The notes under the pieces are model-generated. The model did no database searches. It was not told the DNA's origin and saw only the letters and a program-made list of their open reading frames with translations. Below, piece by piece: positions 1-8,507 of a DNA stretch of 64,000 bases. How positions within the stretch are numbered: the first letter of the stretch is position 1; every line of letters begins with the position of its first letter. A program made the position numbers and the translations under genes. Origin of the DNA: an uncultured Prevotellaceae bacterium (lineage in GTDB: Bacteria; Bacteroidota; Bacteroidia; Bacteroidales; Bacteroidaceae); contig CALFJG010000043.1 in assembly GCA_937877625.1 (NCBI GenBank), forward strand, positions 1-64,000, read 5' to 3'.

Positions 1-68
1 CTCTTCAACTGACAGACTGAAAGCAAAAATAGCTCAGAAATCTGACAAAGCGAATTAATAGAACCCAC
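1..68. repeat. MITE copy 1, right part only
   Basis: These bases match the right third of the element at 51697-51889 almost exactly and end in the same terminal inverted repeat (aattaatagaacccacc). The rest of the copy lies outside the window. It is followed by TAAA, the same four bases that flank the copy ending at 24150. It lies downstream of the AraC gene, which is read towards it. Confidence 0.85.
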
Positions 69-199
69 CTAAACTCTTTTTCTACGAATGACTGCTTTTT
101 GTCTCTTATGGGCTTCTTTTGTCTTAACACCACTTAGACAAGAAAACAATTCAGCCTAATTTATTTGATAGCCCCCTTTATAAAGTCATTCTCCTTCTT

Positions 200-1096
200 T
201 TATACTCCAGGCAGAGTATGCTCCTTGCGATACTGCTTCGGCGACATACCTATTGTCTTGGTGAAGAGTCGCGAGAAATAGTAGTTATCGTCTATGCCGA
301 GTTTGGCACAAATATCCAAGATGCGCAGGTGTGTAGTAGTGAGCATCTCACACGCGCGCTGCATCTTCATTATATTAAAATAGGTAATAGGGCTATAGCC
401 TGTTTTTCTACGGAAGAGTGAAGAGAAATACGTAGGTGTATAGCCAGCGTGCGAGGCAATCTCTTCCAAGCGCAAACGTTGCTCCAAGTGTTCACGCATA
501 TACTGCGTGGCCACTTCCACTACCATATCGCCCGAGGAGAGAGAGAGGTTTTTCTCCTCCAGCTCTTCGGAATGACCGTAGTAGAGGTTACACAAAGCAT
601 ATGAGAGGATGCACGTGGCATAACGCATTGTGGAAAGACTAAAGCCTCGCTCCAAACAGACAAAGAGTTTCAGAAGGAGTTGTTCCAATTCACGACGATC
701 GGAACCCAAAAGAGAAACAGCATGGCGCACACTTTTTTTAATCACCTCGTGGACAATCAGTCCGCGAAAGCGCACCACTATTAGTTCGCACTCCTCCCCA
801 CGAGAGGGATTGAACGAAAATTCTTCGCCCGTAGGGATAACAAAAAACTGTCCGGCACCTAAACGTTTGTAGTTGCCAAACGCTGTGAGGCCACCTCGTC
901 CTTGACGCATATAGACCAAGATATTGTCGTTGGGTTCAGCGTGTTTTGGTAGCGTTATTGATTTGTCGGAACCATAATAAGAAAGACCTGTCACAAAAAT
1001 ACGGTCGCAAACAATGTCCTCCCTTAGGCTGGCTACCAGAGGTTCTGGCACTATCACCTTTTTCGAGCCGGGGAGGAACGGCTTTCGGAATGTCAT
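200..1096 (-). CDS. AraC-family transcriptional regulator
   Basis: A 298-residue DNA-binding regulator. Residues 30-120 look like the cupin-type sensing domain of AraC proteins. The C-terminal third (about 195-293) is a double helix-turn-helix of the HTH_18 type: first helix-turn-helix near 208-230 (RLEEIASHAGYTPTYFSSLF) and the family signature near 258-290, including YYFSRLFTKTIGMSPKQYR. Family members usually bind a sugar or other small ligand and activate nearby operons, but no ligand can be inferred here. It is divergent from purN and has its own complete promoter, so the two genes are probably not functionally linked. No substrate operon lies beside it in the window, and its real target may be beyond the left edge. 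Confidence 0.9.
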   Translation of the reverse strand: MTFRKPFLPGSKKVIVPEPLVASLREDIVCDRIFVTGLSYYGSDKSITLPKHAEPNDNILVYMRQGRGGLTAFGNYKRLGAGQFFVIPTGEEFSFNPSRGEECELIVVRFRGLIVHEVIKKSVRHAVSLLGSDRRELEQLLLKLFVCLERGFSLSTMRYATCILSYALCNLYYGHSEELEEKNLSLSSGDMVVEVATQYMREHLEQRLRLEEIASHAGYTPTYFSSLFRRKTGYSPITYFNIMKMQRACEMLTTTHLRILDICAKLGIDDNYYFSRLFTKTIGMSPKQYRKEHTLPGV

Positions 1097-1135
1097 AAGT
1101 CTGTGATTATATTTTGCCTATAGCAAATAGTAACA

Positions 1136-1166
1136 CAAAAGTAAGTGTTTCTTTCTAATTAACAAA
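1136..1166 (-). promoter_or_regulatory. Promoter of the AraC gene
   Basis: On the minus strand a -33 TTTG (1166-1163) is followed after exactly 19 bp by a -7 TACTTTTG (1143-1136), the Bacteroidetes consensus arrangement. The AraC start codon is 40 bp downstream. Confidence 0.75.
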
Positions 1167-1183
1167 GTTATTCTAACAGAAAG

Positions 1184-1214
1184 TGTGAAAATCGCGACAT
1201 TTCTCTTAATTTTG
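1184..1214 (+). promoter_or_regulatory. Promoter of purN-recO
   Basis: TGTG (1184-1187, one mismatch to TTTG) is followed after 19 bp by TAATTTTG (1207-1214). It implies a leader of roughly 100 nt before purN and lies back to back with the AraC promoter. Confidence 0.65.
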
Positions 1215-1319
1215 CTTTCTTGAAAGAAAGAACATCGCTTCAATTTCAAGATAAGTTCGTCTTCGACAGACTTTTGCTCGCCATCTATTTCTCTTTTTTC
1301 TTCAGCAACGCACACATAT

Positions 1320-1880
1320 ATGACACACCTTGCCATTTTTGTTTCGGGTGGTGGCATCAACTGCGAGAACATCATACGCTATTTTTCAGGAAGCCCCACT
1401 GTAAGCATTGACCTTGTACTAAGCAATCGTGCGGATGCTTATGCCCTTGTTCGTGCCTCACGCCTCGGCGTGCCTACCGCCGTGGTAAGCCGTGTTGATT
1501 TCAACAACCCCGAATGCTTGATGCCTCTCTTGCGTGGCATTGACTTCATTGTCTTGGCAGGTTTCCTGCTTATGGCACCGCCGTTCCTCACCGCTGCCTA
1601 CCCCCGCCGTATGCTCAACATCCATCCCGCCCTGCTTCCAAAATACGGCGGCAAGGGTATGTACGGCCACCACGTACACGAAGCCGTGAAAGCCGCCGGC
1701 GAGACCGAGAGCGGCATCACAATACATTACGTCAGCGATGAGTGCGACGGAGGAGAGATTGTGTTTCAGGCTCGCACACCCCTCTCGCCCGATGATACGC
1801 CCGACGACATCGCCGCCAAAATTCACGTCTTGGAACAAAAGCATTTTCCACGTGTGATAGAACAGGTGATAAGCAAATAA
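1320..1880 (+). CDS. purN: Phosphoribosylglycinamide formyltransferase (GART)
   Basis: Cytoplasmic enzyme of de novo purine synthesis that moves a formyl group from 10-formyl-tetrahydrofolate to GAR. At 186 residues it is the normal length for PurN. The N-terminal FVSGGGIN (residues 7-14) is the phosphate-binding loop, and the catalytic triad of the family is recognisable as N100 and H102 in LNIHPALLPKYGG plus D143 in SDECDGGEIVFQ. Only 13 bp separate it from recO, so the two are probably co-transcribed. Confidence 0.95.
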   Translation: MTHLAIFVSGGGINCENIIRYFSGSPTVSIDLVLSNRADAYALVRASRLGVPTAVVSRVDFNNPECLMPLLRGIDFIVLAGFLLMAPPFLTAAYPRRMLNIHPALLPKYGGKGMYGHHVHEAVKAAGETESGITIHYVSDECDGGEIVFQARTPLSPDDTPDDIAAKIHVLEQKHFPRVIEQVISK

Positions 1881-1893
1881 GGAAAAAACGCCG

Positions 1894-2613
1894 ATGCTCA
1901 CCCGCTCGCGTGCCATAGTACTCCACATCATTCGTTTCAGCGACGACAAAATGATTTGCCGTGTTTATACCGAAACGGCAGGCATCGTGTCGCTCTTGGT
2001 GCGCCGAGGCAGTAGTAAGATGTCACACCACAGGCTCTTCACCCCCCTTGCTCTACTACAAATAGAGTGGGACAAGACCACTGCCGACCGCCCTGTTTAC
2101 CCCAAGAACGTAGCCGCCATTGCACCCTATGCTTCAATTCCCTACGACCCTTTGAAAACATCGGTGGCTCTCTTTCTCTGTGAATTTCTAAACGCCGCCC
2201 TACGCAGCGAGCCGGCCTCCCCCGCCCTCTTTGCCTTTGTGGAACAGTCGCTAATGCTCTACGACCGCTTGAGTGACCGCCACGCGAATTTCCACCTGGT
2301 GTTTCTGCTCCAATTGGCCACGTTCCTCGGCGTACAGCCCAATGTAAGCGGCTATACCGAAGGAGCGTATTTTGACCTACGCGACGGATGTTTCACCGCC
2401 ACCTGCCCGCCCCACCACAACCACATCCCACCCGCCGAGGCCGCAGCACTGCCGGTGCTGATGCGGATGAGTTTTGCTAATATGCATCTCTACCGCCTCA
2501 GCGGGACGCAGCGCTCACTCTTGCTCGCCCACCTCGTGACGTACTATCGCTTACACATCCCTGCTTTCCCCGAACTGAAATCGCTTGCTGTGTTGCGCGA
2601 AGTGTGGGCGTAA
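1894..2613 (+). CDS. recO: DNA repair protein RecO
   Basis: A 239-residue recombination mediator that helps load RecA onto SSB-coated single strands (RecFOR pathway). The N-terminal OB-fold opens with AIVLHIIRFSDDKMICRVYT, and the rest is the helical RecO C-terminal domain. The CxxC zinc finger found in many RecO proteins is not visible: no paired cysteines occur in the C-terminal half. It follows purN closely on the same strand. The family call rests on the N-terminal pattern and overall length. Confidence 0.88.
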   Translation: MLTRSRAIVLHIIRFSDDKMICRVYTETAGIVSLLVRRGSSKMSHHRLFTPLALLQIEWDKTTADRPVYPKNVAAIAPYASIPYDPLKTSVALFLCEFLNAALRSEPASPALFAFVEQSLMLYDRLSDRHANFHLVFLLQLATFLGVQPNVSGYTEGAYFDLRDGCFTATCPPHHNHIPPAEAAALPVLMRMSFANMHLYRLSGTQRSLLLAHLVTYYRLHIPAFPELKSLAVLREVWA

Positions 2614-2670
2614 AAGAGCTTTCGTGTTACAAAAACGAGCCGTTTACTTTCCATATTGCAGGAATACCAG

Positions 2671-2678
2671 TAAATTTG
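2671..2678 (+). promoter_or_regulatory. -7 element before the large surface protein
   Basis: TAAATTTG followed by CA matches the Bacteroidetes -7 box 48 bp before the chosen start codon. The -33 box is not clear (ATTG at 2655-2658 is too close), so only the -7 half is supported. Confidence 0.5.
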
Positions 2679-2725
2679 CACCCATAAGCGAGATAAATAT
2701 ATTCAACCCCAACCCCTTTCAAAGT

Positions 2726-5700
2726 ATGAAACATTTCTACACGTTTTTTGTGGCAATAGTACTCCTCACATCTGCCACACTGCCCGCCTCAGCGCAGTAC
2801 CAACAGGGTGAAGAGCCACTCTCTACCATCACCGCAGGCCAAAAAGTACTCCTGCAAAACGGGCGTAACGCCGATATGGCCACGGCGTACCTCAAATGGT
2901 ATGCCACGCCCAGCACATCGGTTGCCGACTATTTCACCGACAAGGTGGACGACAGTTCCATTATGCAGTTCACCGATGCAGGCGATGGAGCCTTTTATCT
3001 CTTCAACCCCGCCAACAGCGCGTATATTGAAGACATCAACTACTCCTATTCTCTTGACTTCAAACTACACTGGACCACCGACCAAACAAAGGCGGCGAAG
3101 TTCGCACCCTCCGAAGAGATTGTCGCTGCCGACCTCTCCACCCCCGCCCTGATGTTCCACCACGTGGCTCCCGCTTTTGACATAACCACGTGGTATCTCT
3201 CCCCCGCCAATGCTTATGGCCGCGGTGCTGGCTATAGCTCTATGCTCGTTTCGGGATATGAGTACTACAACGCGTGGGTGGTTTACGAAGCCGTGGAAGC
3301 AGGCGGCAAGAGTAGGCTGGAGAATGTCTTTCAGATGTATTTCTCCAACGGCCTCACCGATGAGATGTGGCCGGTGGGCGACACACCCGGTTGCATCCCT
3401 GCTACCATTCTTGAAGCCTTGAAACAAGCCTACAACGAGGCGCAGACGGTATATGCTTCCAGCACGCCCACCGACGAAGACTGCGCCACCGCAGCCGACA
3501 ACCTGATTGCAGCCTACAACGCTGCATTGGAGGCTGTTGTACCCCTTACACCGGGCTACTATTATGTACACAACCTTGCCGTAGATGCCTTTGCCTACGC
3601 AGGACCCACAAGCAGCACCAGCCCCGAGGCCAACACCTACGCCTATTGGGCGGGCTATGAAATCCCCGAGACCTACGAGCAAGACGTAGCACCTTATATT
3701 TGGAAAGTAGAAGCCGTGGAAGACGCCACCGACTTCCGTTTCTACAGCCCCTATTTTGAGAAATACCTCACACGCGCTGGATCATACGGCATTGCCACGC
3801 CTATGCAGCCTCTCAACGAACAAACGGGGTCCTTCGCGGTGACGTATCAGAGCGATGGCTATGGCGAAACGGGCGGCTACTTCAACGTCACGAACACCTA
3901 TTTCGGCGGACGTATCCTACGCGCCATAGGTGCCGGCGTGGGTTATGCCGAGGACGCACGCGACCTGCGCGACGACGATGCCTTGTGGCAGTTTATCCCT
4001 GTTGACGAAACATTTGTCGCAGCACTGGAAGCCGAGAAAGATGCCGCAGCACTCGCCACCGAGATGGACGAACTCGTGGAAAAGAGCAATGTGTTGCTCG
4101 CTAAGACAAAGGTTTATGACAGCGATGTCACCATTAACGGCGAGATAGACACACCGGGCCTTATCAACAGCCTCACCACCAATGCACAGGAAGCCACAGA
4201 AGGCGATGCCGACTATGCTATCGACAGCGATGTCACCACTTTCTTCCACTCCTCCTGGAGCAGCGACAGCCCCCAACCCGAGGGCTACCACAACTTTGTC
4301 GTCACGCTCAATGAACCCGTAGAGGAGTTCGCCTTGAAAATCGTGAAGCGCACCAACAGCACCGGCCTTGCACAAGGCTCACCGCTCTACCCCGTAACGC
4401 TCAACGTATTCGCCATCAACGGCGACGAGGCCGACAGCATCGGCACCATAAAGGCACACTACGACCAGGGCTTCCTACCCTTTGAAGGGAGCACCGAACT
4501 GGCAGAAAATATGGTCAGCGTAAGTTACTTCAAACTACCGTACTCCGCACAGACGCTCCGCTTTGATGTCACCACTACCGGCTCGGAAGCCTCACGTTAT
4601 TTCTGCTTCTCTGAGGTAGGCGTGTTTAAGGCCACCTACAGCCCCACGGCATCGCCCTACGAAAACATACCCGCCGAGGTGCGCGCGACATTCCTCAGCG
4701 CACTGGCCGCGGCCGAGGCAGAACAAGCCGCCGGCACACCGACACGTGCCACGATCGATGCCTTGCAGACCGCATACGAAGCCATGGACGATGCCTTTGC
4801 CGACCGTGGAGAACTGCGCGCACTACTCGAAGAGGCACGCACCTACGAAACCGAGGCCATAGAGACCGACGAAGAGTTGGGCTACTACCAATCAGGGAGC
4901 ATCGACGAATACCACGCCGTCCTTGAAACCTTAGAAACAGAGATAGAAGCACTCACGAACCCCACCACCGAACAGGTGGCCGAGATGAAACAAAAGATAG
5001 AGAACGCTATGGCCGCCTTCGACGCGAAGCTCAACAAGCCCAATGCTACAATGCTCTATTTTATACAGAGCGCATCGGCGGAAGGCGACAACTACGACCG
5101 CTATCTCTATACCAACGGCAACGACGAAACAGCAGCACGTCTGACCTCCACGGAGGTAGGACAGCCCACACGTTTCCTCAACTATATGTGGCGCGTAGAA
5201 CCACAGAGCGACGGGACGTTCTATCTGCGCAACGCCGCAAGCGGGATGTATCTCGGCGGATATGAAACCACCTACAACAACGTCACATCCACCTACGAAC
5301 CCACTCCCCTCAGCATCGTCTCGGCACGCACACCCGGCGCACTTTCTATCCAGACCGCCGACGGGCAGAACATCTTCGCCCTCGACTATCAGCAAGGCAT
5401 CACACTTCGCCAAGGCACCAGCGGCCCCGATGGAGCGGCCTTCACCTTTATGGAAGCCGGCTACGAAGGCACACACACTGTTAACGTCAGTCAAAGTTTG
5501 CAGATCGTCACACTACCGTTCGCCGTATATGCGGGTGTGGACGGTGCTAAGACCTACTACTTTGAAGGACGCACCACCACCGACGATGCTATCTTGGCAC
5601 AACTCAACGAATACAACGCTGCCGCTATCATACCCGCCGCCACACCGTTCGTACTTGTACCCGAAGAAGGTGTTGAAGAGGTTATCTACTTCCTCACCGA

Positions 5701-6070
5701 GGAGGCCTCGGGAATAAACATAGCGTATGAACTCACGCCAGGCACCGCAGCCGGACTTGTCGGCACACTACGTTCCACCACCGTGACTCCGCCTTACGGC
5801 GTGATGCGCAGCGGACGCATCGACATCGCCCTGGAGAGCGGGCAGCACGTTGCAGCCAATAGCGGATACTTTGACATCAGCACGCTCGAAGAGACTACCA
5901 CAGAGGGTACACTCCAACTCGTTATCACCGATGCCGTGAGTGCCATCACCGCCATAACCTCTACATCGTCAGTTCGCACAGAGGCCTACGACCTACAAGG
6001 ACGACGCGTCGCACACCCCGTCAGCGGAGGCATATATATCATCGGCGGACACAAAGTAGTGGTAAAGTAA
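2726..6070 (+). CDS. Large secreted surface protein with discoidin-like domain and T9SS-like C-terminus
   Basis: A 1114-residue exported protein of unknown binding target. The open frame extends further upstream, but the ATG chosen here starts a clear signal peptide (MKHFYTFFVAIVLLTSATLP, then ASAQ) and lies after a -7 element. A central segment around 4200-4640 (DYAIDSDVTTFFHSSW onward) resembles an F5/8 type C (discoidin) carbohydrate-binding domain. Helical stretches with AYNAALEA or ALQTAYEAM resemble FIVAR-type spacer modules, and segments such as GTFYLRNAASGMYLGG recur. The C-terminus (AYDLQGRRVAHPVSGGIYII, then VVVK) is a type A sorting motif common in Prevotella, suggesting secretion by the type IX system. 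No catalytic domain was recognised; adhesion or glycan binding is inference. Confidence 0.8.
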   Translation: MKHFYTFFVAIVLLTSATLPASAQYQQGEEPLSTITAGQKVLLQNGRNADMATAYLKWYATPSTSVADYFTDKVDDSSIMQFTDAGDGAFYLFNPANSAYIEDINYSYSLDFKLHWTTDQTKAAKFAPSEEIVAADLSTPALMFHHVAPAFDITTWYLSPANAYGRGAGYSSMLVSGYEYYNAWVVYEAVEAGGKSRLENVFQMYFSNGLTDEMWPVGDTPGCIPATILEALKQAYNEAQTVYASSTPTDEDCATAADNLIAAYNAALEAVVPLTPGYYYVHNLAVDAFAYAGPTSSTSPEANTYAYWAGYEIPETYEQDVAPYIWKVEAVEDATDFRFYSPYFEKYLTRAGSYGIATPMQPLNEQTGSFAVTYQSDGYGETGGYFNVTNTYFGGRILRAIGAGVGYAEDARDLRDDDALWQFIPVDETFVAALEAEKDAAALATEMDELVEKSNVLLAKTKVYDSDVTINGEIDTPGLINSLTTNAQEATEGDADYAIDSDVTTFFHSSWSSDSPQPEGYHNFVVTLNEPVEEFALKIVKRTNSTGLAQGSPLYPVTLNVFAINGDEADSIGTIKAHYDQGFLPFEGSTELAENMVSVSYFKLPYSAQTLRFDVTTTGSEASRYFCFSEVGVFKATYSPTASPYENIPAEVRATFLSALAAAEAEQAAGTPTRATIDALQTAYEAMDDAFADRGELRALLEEARTYETEAIETDEELGYYQSGSIDEYHAVLETLETEIEALTNPTTEQVAEMKQKIENAMAAFDAKLNKPNATMLYFIQSASAEGDNYDRYLYTNGNDETAARLTSTEVGQPTRFLNYMWRVEPQSDGTFYLRNAASGMYLGGYETTYNNVTSTYEPTPLSIVSARTPGALSIQTADGQNIFALDYQQGITLRQGTSGPDGAAFTFMEAGYEGTHTVNVSQSLQIVTLPFAVYAGVDGAKTYYFEGRTTTDDAILAQLNEYNAAAIIPAATPFVLVPEEGVEEVIYFLTEEASGINIAYELTPGTAAGLVGTLRSTTVTPPYGVMRSGRIDIALESGQHVAANSGYFDISTLEETTTEGTLQLVITDAVSAITAITSTSSVRTEAYDLQGRRVAHPVSGGIYIIGGHKVVVK

Positions 6071-6192
6071 ACAGACCCTCCACGTGAGCAAACAGACAAA
6101 CACGGTATAAAAACCATTGCCAGCACGCCCTGAAAGGACAAAGAGCCAATCACTTAGGGCTGCAAGCACAGAAAAATCATTTCAAAACACCA

Positions 6193-6240
6193 AGGCAAAA
6201 CGGCTGTGTCGCCCCTCCCGACACAGCCGTTTTCTTGCCT
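6193..6240 (+). terminator. Rho-independent terminator after the surface protein
   Basis: A very strong hairpin: AAAACGGCTGTGTCG, a 7-nt loop, then CGACACAGCCGTTTT, extended outward by AGGCA/TTGCCT with a single bulge. It ends in a short T-rich tail. The A-rich left arm would also let it work in the opposite direction. Confidence 0.85.
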
Positions 6241-6481
6241 ACAGGAGGAATAGGCTCATTCAAGTTTAGATAAGTAATGAAAACCTTTTCTGTGCTACAG
6301 GTGTTGCAGGTATAGCAACCAAAGCGCAGCATTTCCCTGGCAAGAGCAGTGAGCAATTAACCCAGGGTGTCGCCTTGGGCTGAAGGCTCGCCGCCGTCTC
6401 AACATTTATGATAATTATTTAGGACACTATTGCAAAAAACGAAACAAAGCGAGGAGAATAACACTTTTTTTTGCCAAAACA
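6241..6481. other. Intergenic stretch, no gene seen
   Basis: No open frame with recognisable content. Near 6361-6377 CCCAGGG...CCTTGGG can form a short hairpin, followed by a GC-rich segment (ggctcgccgccg). The rest is AT-rich sequence leading to the tRNA promoter. Confidence 0.5.
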
Positions 6482-6512
6482 TTTGCTACAATCAAAACTA
6501 AACGTACTTTTG
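6482..6512 (+). promoter_or_regulatory. Promoter of tRNA-Glu and rpsT
   Basis: TTTG (6482-6485), 19 bp, then TACTTTTG (6505-6512): a textbook Bacteroidetes promoter. The tRNA begins 45 bp downstream, so the tRNA and probably rpsT are driven from here. Confidence 0.8.
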
Positions 6513-6557
6513 CAGTCGCAATAAAGCAAACGGGGCTTTTGCTCCGATGAATAAGGC

Positions 6558-6629
6558 GGCCCGTTCGTCTATCGGCTAGGACGAGAGATTTTCATTCTCT
6601 AAAGAGGAGTTCGACTCTCCTACGGGCTA
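6558..6629 (+). tRNA. tRNA-Glu (anticodon TTC)
   Basis: The full cloverleaf can be drawn: acceptor GGCCCGT with ACGGGCT (one G-U pair), anticodon stem AGAGA/TCTCT around the loop TTTTCAT, giving anticodon TTC, and T stem AGGAG/CTCCT around TTCGACT. The 3' CCA is not encoded (the next bases are CAAA) and must be added after transcription. It stands alone, 32 bp before rpsT. Confidence 0.95.
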
Positions 6630-6661
6630 CAAATCAAAAAAAAGAAAAGAAACAACAAACT

Positions 6662-6916
6662 ATGGCCAACCACAAATCAGCCCTGAAAAGAATTCGCCAG
6701 ACGGAACGCCGCCGCCTGCACAATAAATTCTATGCCAAGACGATGCGCAACGCCGTGCGTCGCCTTCGTGCCACAACCGATGCCAACGAGGCACGCGACC
6801 TGCTGCCCAAAGTGCAGAAGATGCTCGACAAACTCGCTAAGCGCCACAACATTCACAAGAATAAGGCTGCGAACCTCAAGTCTAAGCTCGCAAAACACGT
6901 GAACAGCCTGGCATAA
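6662..6916 (+). CDS. rpsT: 30S ribosomal protein S20
   Basis: An 84-residue, strongly basic, helical protein that binds 16S rRNA early in 30S assembly. The start MANHKSALKRIRQTERRR and the segment HKNKAANLKSKLAKHV are typical of bS20, and the length is normal. It sits 32 bp after tRNA-Glu with no promoter between, so the tRNA is probably cut from a shared transcript. Confidence 0.97.
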   Translation: MANHKSALKRIRQTERRRLHNKFYAKTMRNAVRRLRATTDANEARDLLPKVQKMLDKLAKRHNIHKNKAANLKSKLAKHVNSLA

Positions 6917-6963
6917 AACGGGCAAAAAAAAAAGCGTTTTCATAGTCGTTTTCAAATATTTTC

Positions 6964-6993
6964 CGAGGGTGTGTCAATTTTGGCATACCCTCG
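6964..6993 (+). terminator. Hairpin after rpsT
   Basis: CGAGGGT...ACCCTCG forms a stem around a 16-nt loop (TGTG/CATA partly pairing). The T-tract is weak, so termination is likely but not certain. Confidence 0.5.
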
Positions 6994-7023
6994 TTGCGTA
7001 TGACGCAAAGCCTAAGGATTATT

Positions 7024-7204
7024 TCTTCAAGGCATTGGAATTTTTTTTCAAGTGCTTTGAAATTTTTTTCAAGTGCTTTGAAATTTTTTTCAAGTGCTTT
7101 GAAATTTTTTTTCAAGTGCTTTGAAATTTTTTTTCAGACCCCTTGAAAAATTTTTCCGGACGGCTTGAAAAATTTTTCCGGACGGCTTGAAAAATTTTTC
7201 AAGC
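7024..7204. repeat. Intergenic tandem repeat with palindromic cores
   Basis: About eight units of 21-24 bp. The first five are variants of CAAGTGCTTTGAAATTTTTTT and the last three of GACGGCTTGAAAAATTTTTC. Each holds a palindrome of the type TTGAAAnnTTTTTTCAA. It lies between rpsT and the GNAT module, and open frames across it on the minus strand (repeated KNFKALEK) are by-products of the repeat. The unrelated locus at 34681-34773 has the same architecture. Confidence 0.85.
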
Positions 7205-7261
7205 CACAAAACATATAATTTGGCCAATCCAACAAAAACAACGGGTTTGCGAAAAAAGTTG

Positions 7262-7269
7262 TACCTTTG
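7262..7269 (+). promoter_or_regulatory. -7 element of the GNAT module
   Basis: TACCTTTG. The surrounding GCGAAAAAAGTTGTACCTTTG is nearly the same as the promoter end of the repeat at 9740-9873 (GCGAAAAAGTTGTAACATTG), so all three toxin-antitoxin modules here share promoter ancestry. Confidence 0.6.
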
Positions 7270-7302
7270 CACGCGAAGATTCAACTTAAATACGTATTTA
7301 TC

Positions 7303-7461
7303 ATAGCAAGACCTATCAAAGAAACACCCGTACTGAAGGGTAAGGACGTGGAGTGCTTCAAGTACAACCTTGAGCACCCTACACCAGTGTCAGCCGAAGA
7401 AGTCACCAAGGCAAGGGAAACGTATGAGAAGTTTAAGCGCATAACTACCTTTGTCCTCTGA
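7303..7461 (+). pseudogene. Degenerate antitoxin-like gene, start codon lost
   Basis: The frame encodes about 52 residues, xARPIKETPVLKGKDVECF onward to KARETYEKFKRIT. Small proteins of this type precede GNAT acetyltransferase toxins in Bacteroidetes. No ATG, GTG or TTG exists downstream of the -7 element. The codon at the expected start is ATA (7303-7305), one base from ATG, which suggests loss of the start codon. The stop overlaps the acetyltransferase start (TGATG at 7459-7463), so the pair was translationally coupled. The partner gene is also broken. Initiation at ATA or ATT cannot be excluded. The antitoxin role is inferred from gene order. Confidence 0.5.
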
Positions 7462-8027
7462 TGATACGCACCGAAGATTTGGCACTGAGCATACTGACCA
7501 AGTCCACGGTCATCACGGAGTTCAAGAGCAAAGACGGCGACTTGAACGAATTTCTTATGTAGGAAGCCAAGGACTATCAGGAGCAGTTGCTGGCCGTCAC
7601 TTATCTCTTGCAGAATCCCAAGACTGGCGATGTCGTGGCCTATTTCTCCCTGCTCAACGACACCATCAAGTTTGAGGAGGACGACAAGAAGACTCGCAAC
7701 CGCATCAACAGGAAGATTCCCTACGTGAAACAGCGCATCCATTATCCTGCCGTCAAGATTGGTCGTCTCGCCGTGAGCGAGAACTATGCTCACCAAGGCA
7801 TAGGCGAACAGATTCTGCAGTATGTCAAGGCACTTTTTGCTTTCGGTAACCACTCTGGCTGCCGTTTCCTTACCGTAGATGCCTACGCCGATGCCGTCTC
7901 GTTCTATGAGAACAAGGGAGGCTTCAAATTCTTCACAGAGACGGACATCAACGATGACACCCGTCTGCTCTATTTCGACTTGAAACCATTCAAGGACGCT
8001 TTGGAAACCGTTGAAAAGCAGTCCTAA
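7461..8027 (+). pseudogene. GNAT-family N-acetyltransferase, amber-interrupted
   Basis: Reading from the ATG overlapping the preceding gene gives MIRTEDLALSILTKST onward, with an in-frame TAG at 7560-7562 (codon 34). The same frame then continues open for 154 codons. The later part carries acetyltransferase features: VKIGRLAVSENYAHQGIGEQ is motif A with the acetyl-CoA loop, and FLTVDAYADAVSFYENKGGF is the C-terminal motif B. GNAT toxins of type II modules acetylate aminoacyl-tRNAs, but whether this one did so is inference. Loss of the first 33 residues would remove the first strand and helix. With the antitoxin start also lost, the module is probably dead; restart at an internal codon after the TAG is possible but unlikely to give a full fold. 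Confidence 0.65.
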
Positions 8028-8507
8028 AGTTTTTTACTTCAACCAACGCTAACGTCAGAGACTAATCCCCATGCCCCGCAGAGAGACGTTAAAGCAGCGA
8101 GGACTCCAAGCTTGCTCGCCTGAGTACCAACGGAGCGCAAGAAGCGAGAGCAGAGCAAAAAGGTTTTTTGCTCTGACGAGCGGGAGCTGTTTCAGCCGCG
8201 CTCGAGCTTTGCTCGCTTGCTACCGAAGGGACGCAAGAAGGTTAAATAATGCCAACAGAGCAAACCGACGGAGCAGCGAGCGCAAAGCGATGCTCGCTTG
8301 AGCTTTGCCGAGGCGCAGCCTGCCCTCGCCCGTCTGGGCAATATTCGGCTTTTCTTGCATTCACGCAAGAGAAGTCGGCTTGTTTTTTTGTTCCCGAAAA
8401 AGTTTTAATTCACAATAAGTTCAATCTCTAAAACCTGAAAGAAGCATAAGACAGATACATCTGCACAACCACCCGTCCTAAGACTATGCCCCTTGGCAAA
8501 TTCAGCC
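8028..8507. other. Gene-free stretch with degenerate GAGC-rich repeats
   Basis: No convincing gene. Between 8100 and 8310 a roughly 36-bp motif (AGCTTTGCTCGCTTGCTACC, then a segment ending CGCAAGAAG) recurs in imperfect form, first near 8109 and again near 8208, with a shorter echo near 8292. AGAGCAAAA (8152-8160) and TTTTGCTCT (8166-8174) form a perfect 9-bp stem. Open frames here are low-complexity artefacts. It separates the decayed GNAT module from the two intact modules. Confidence 0.5.

Noticed and set aside
2585..2725. Longer N-terminus for the large surface protein
   Set aside because: It would overlap recO, run through the -7 box, and bury the signal peptide.
7024..7204. CRISPR array
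   Set aside because: Units are contiguous with no unique spacers and no cas genes are nearby; it is a plain tandem repeat.
6882..7377. Minus-strand frames with repeated KNFKALEK units
   Set aside because: They are translations of the non-coding tandem repeat.
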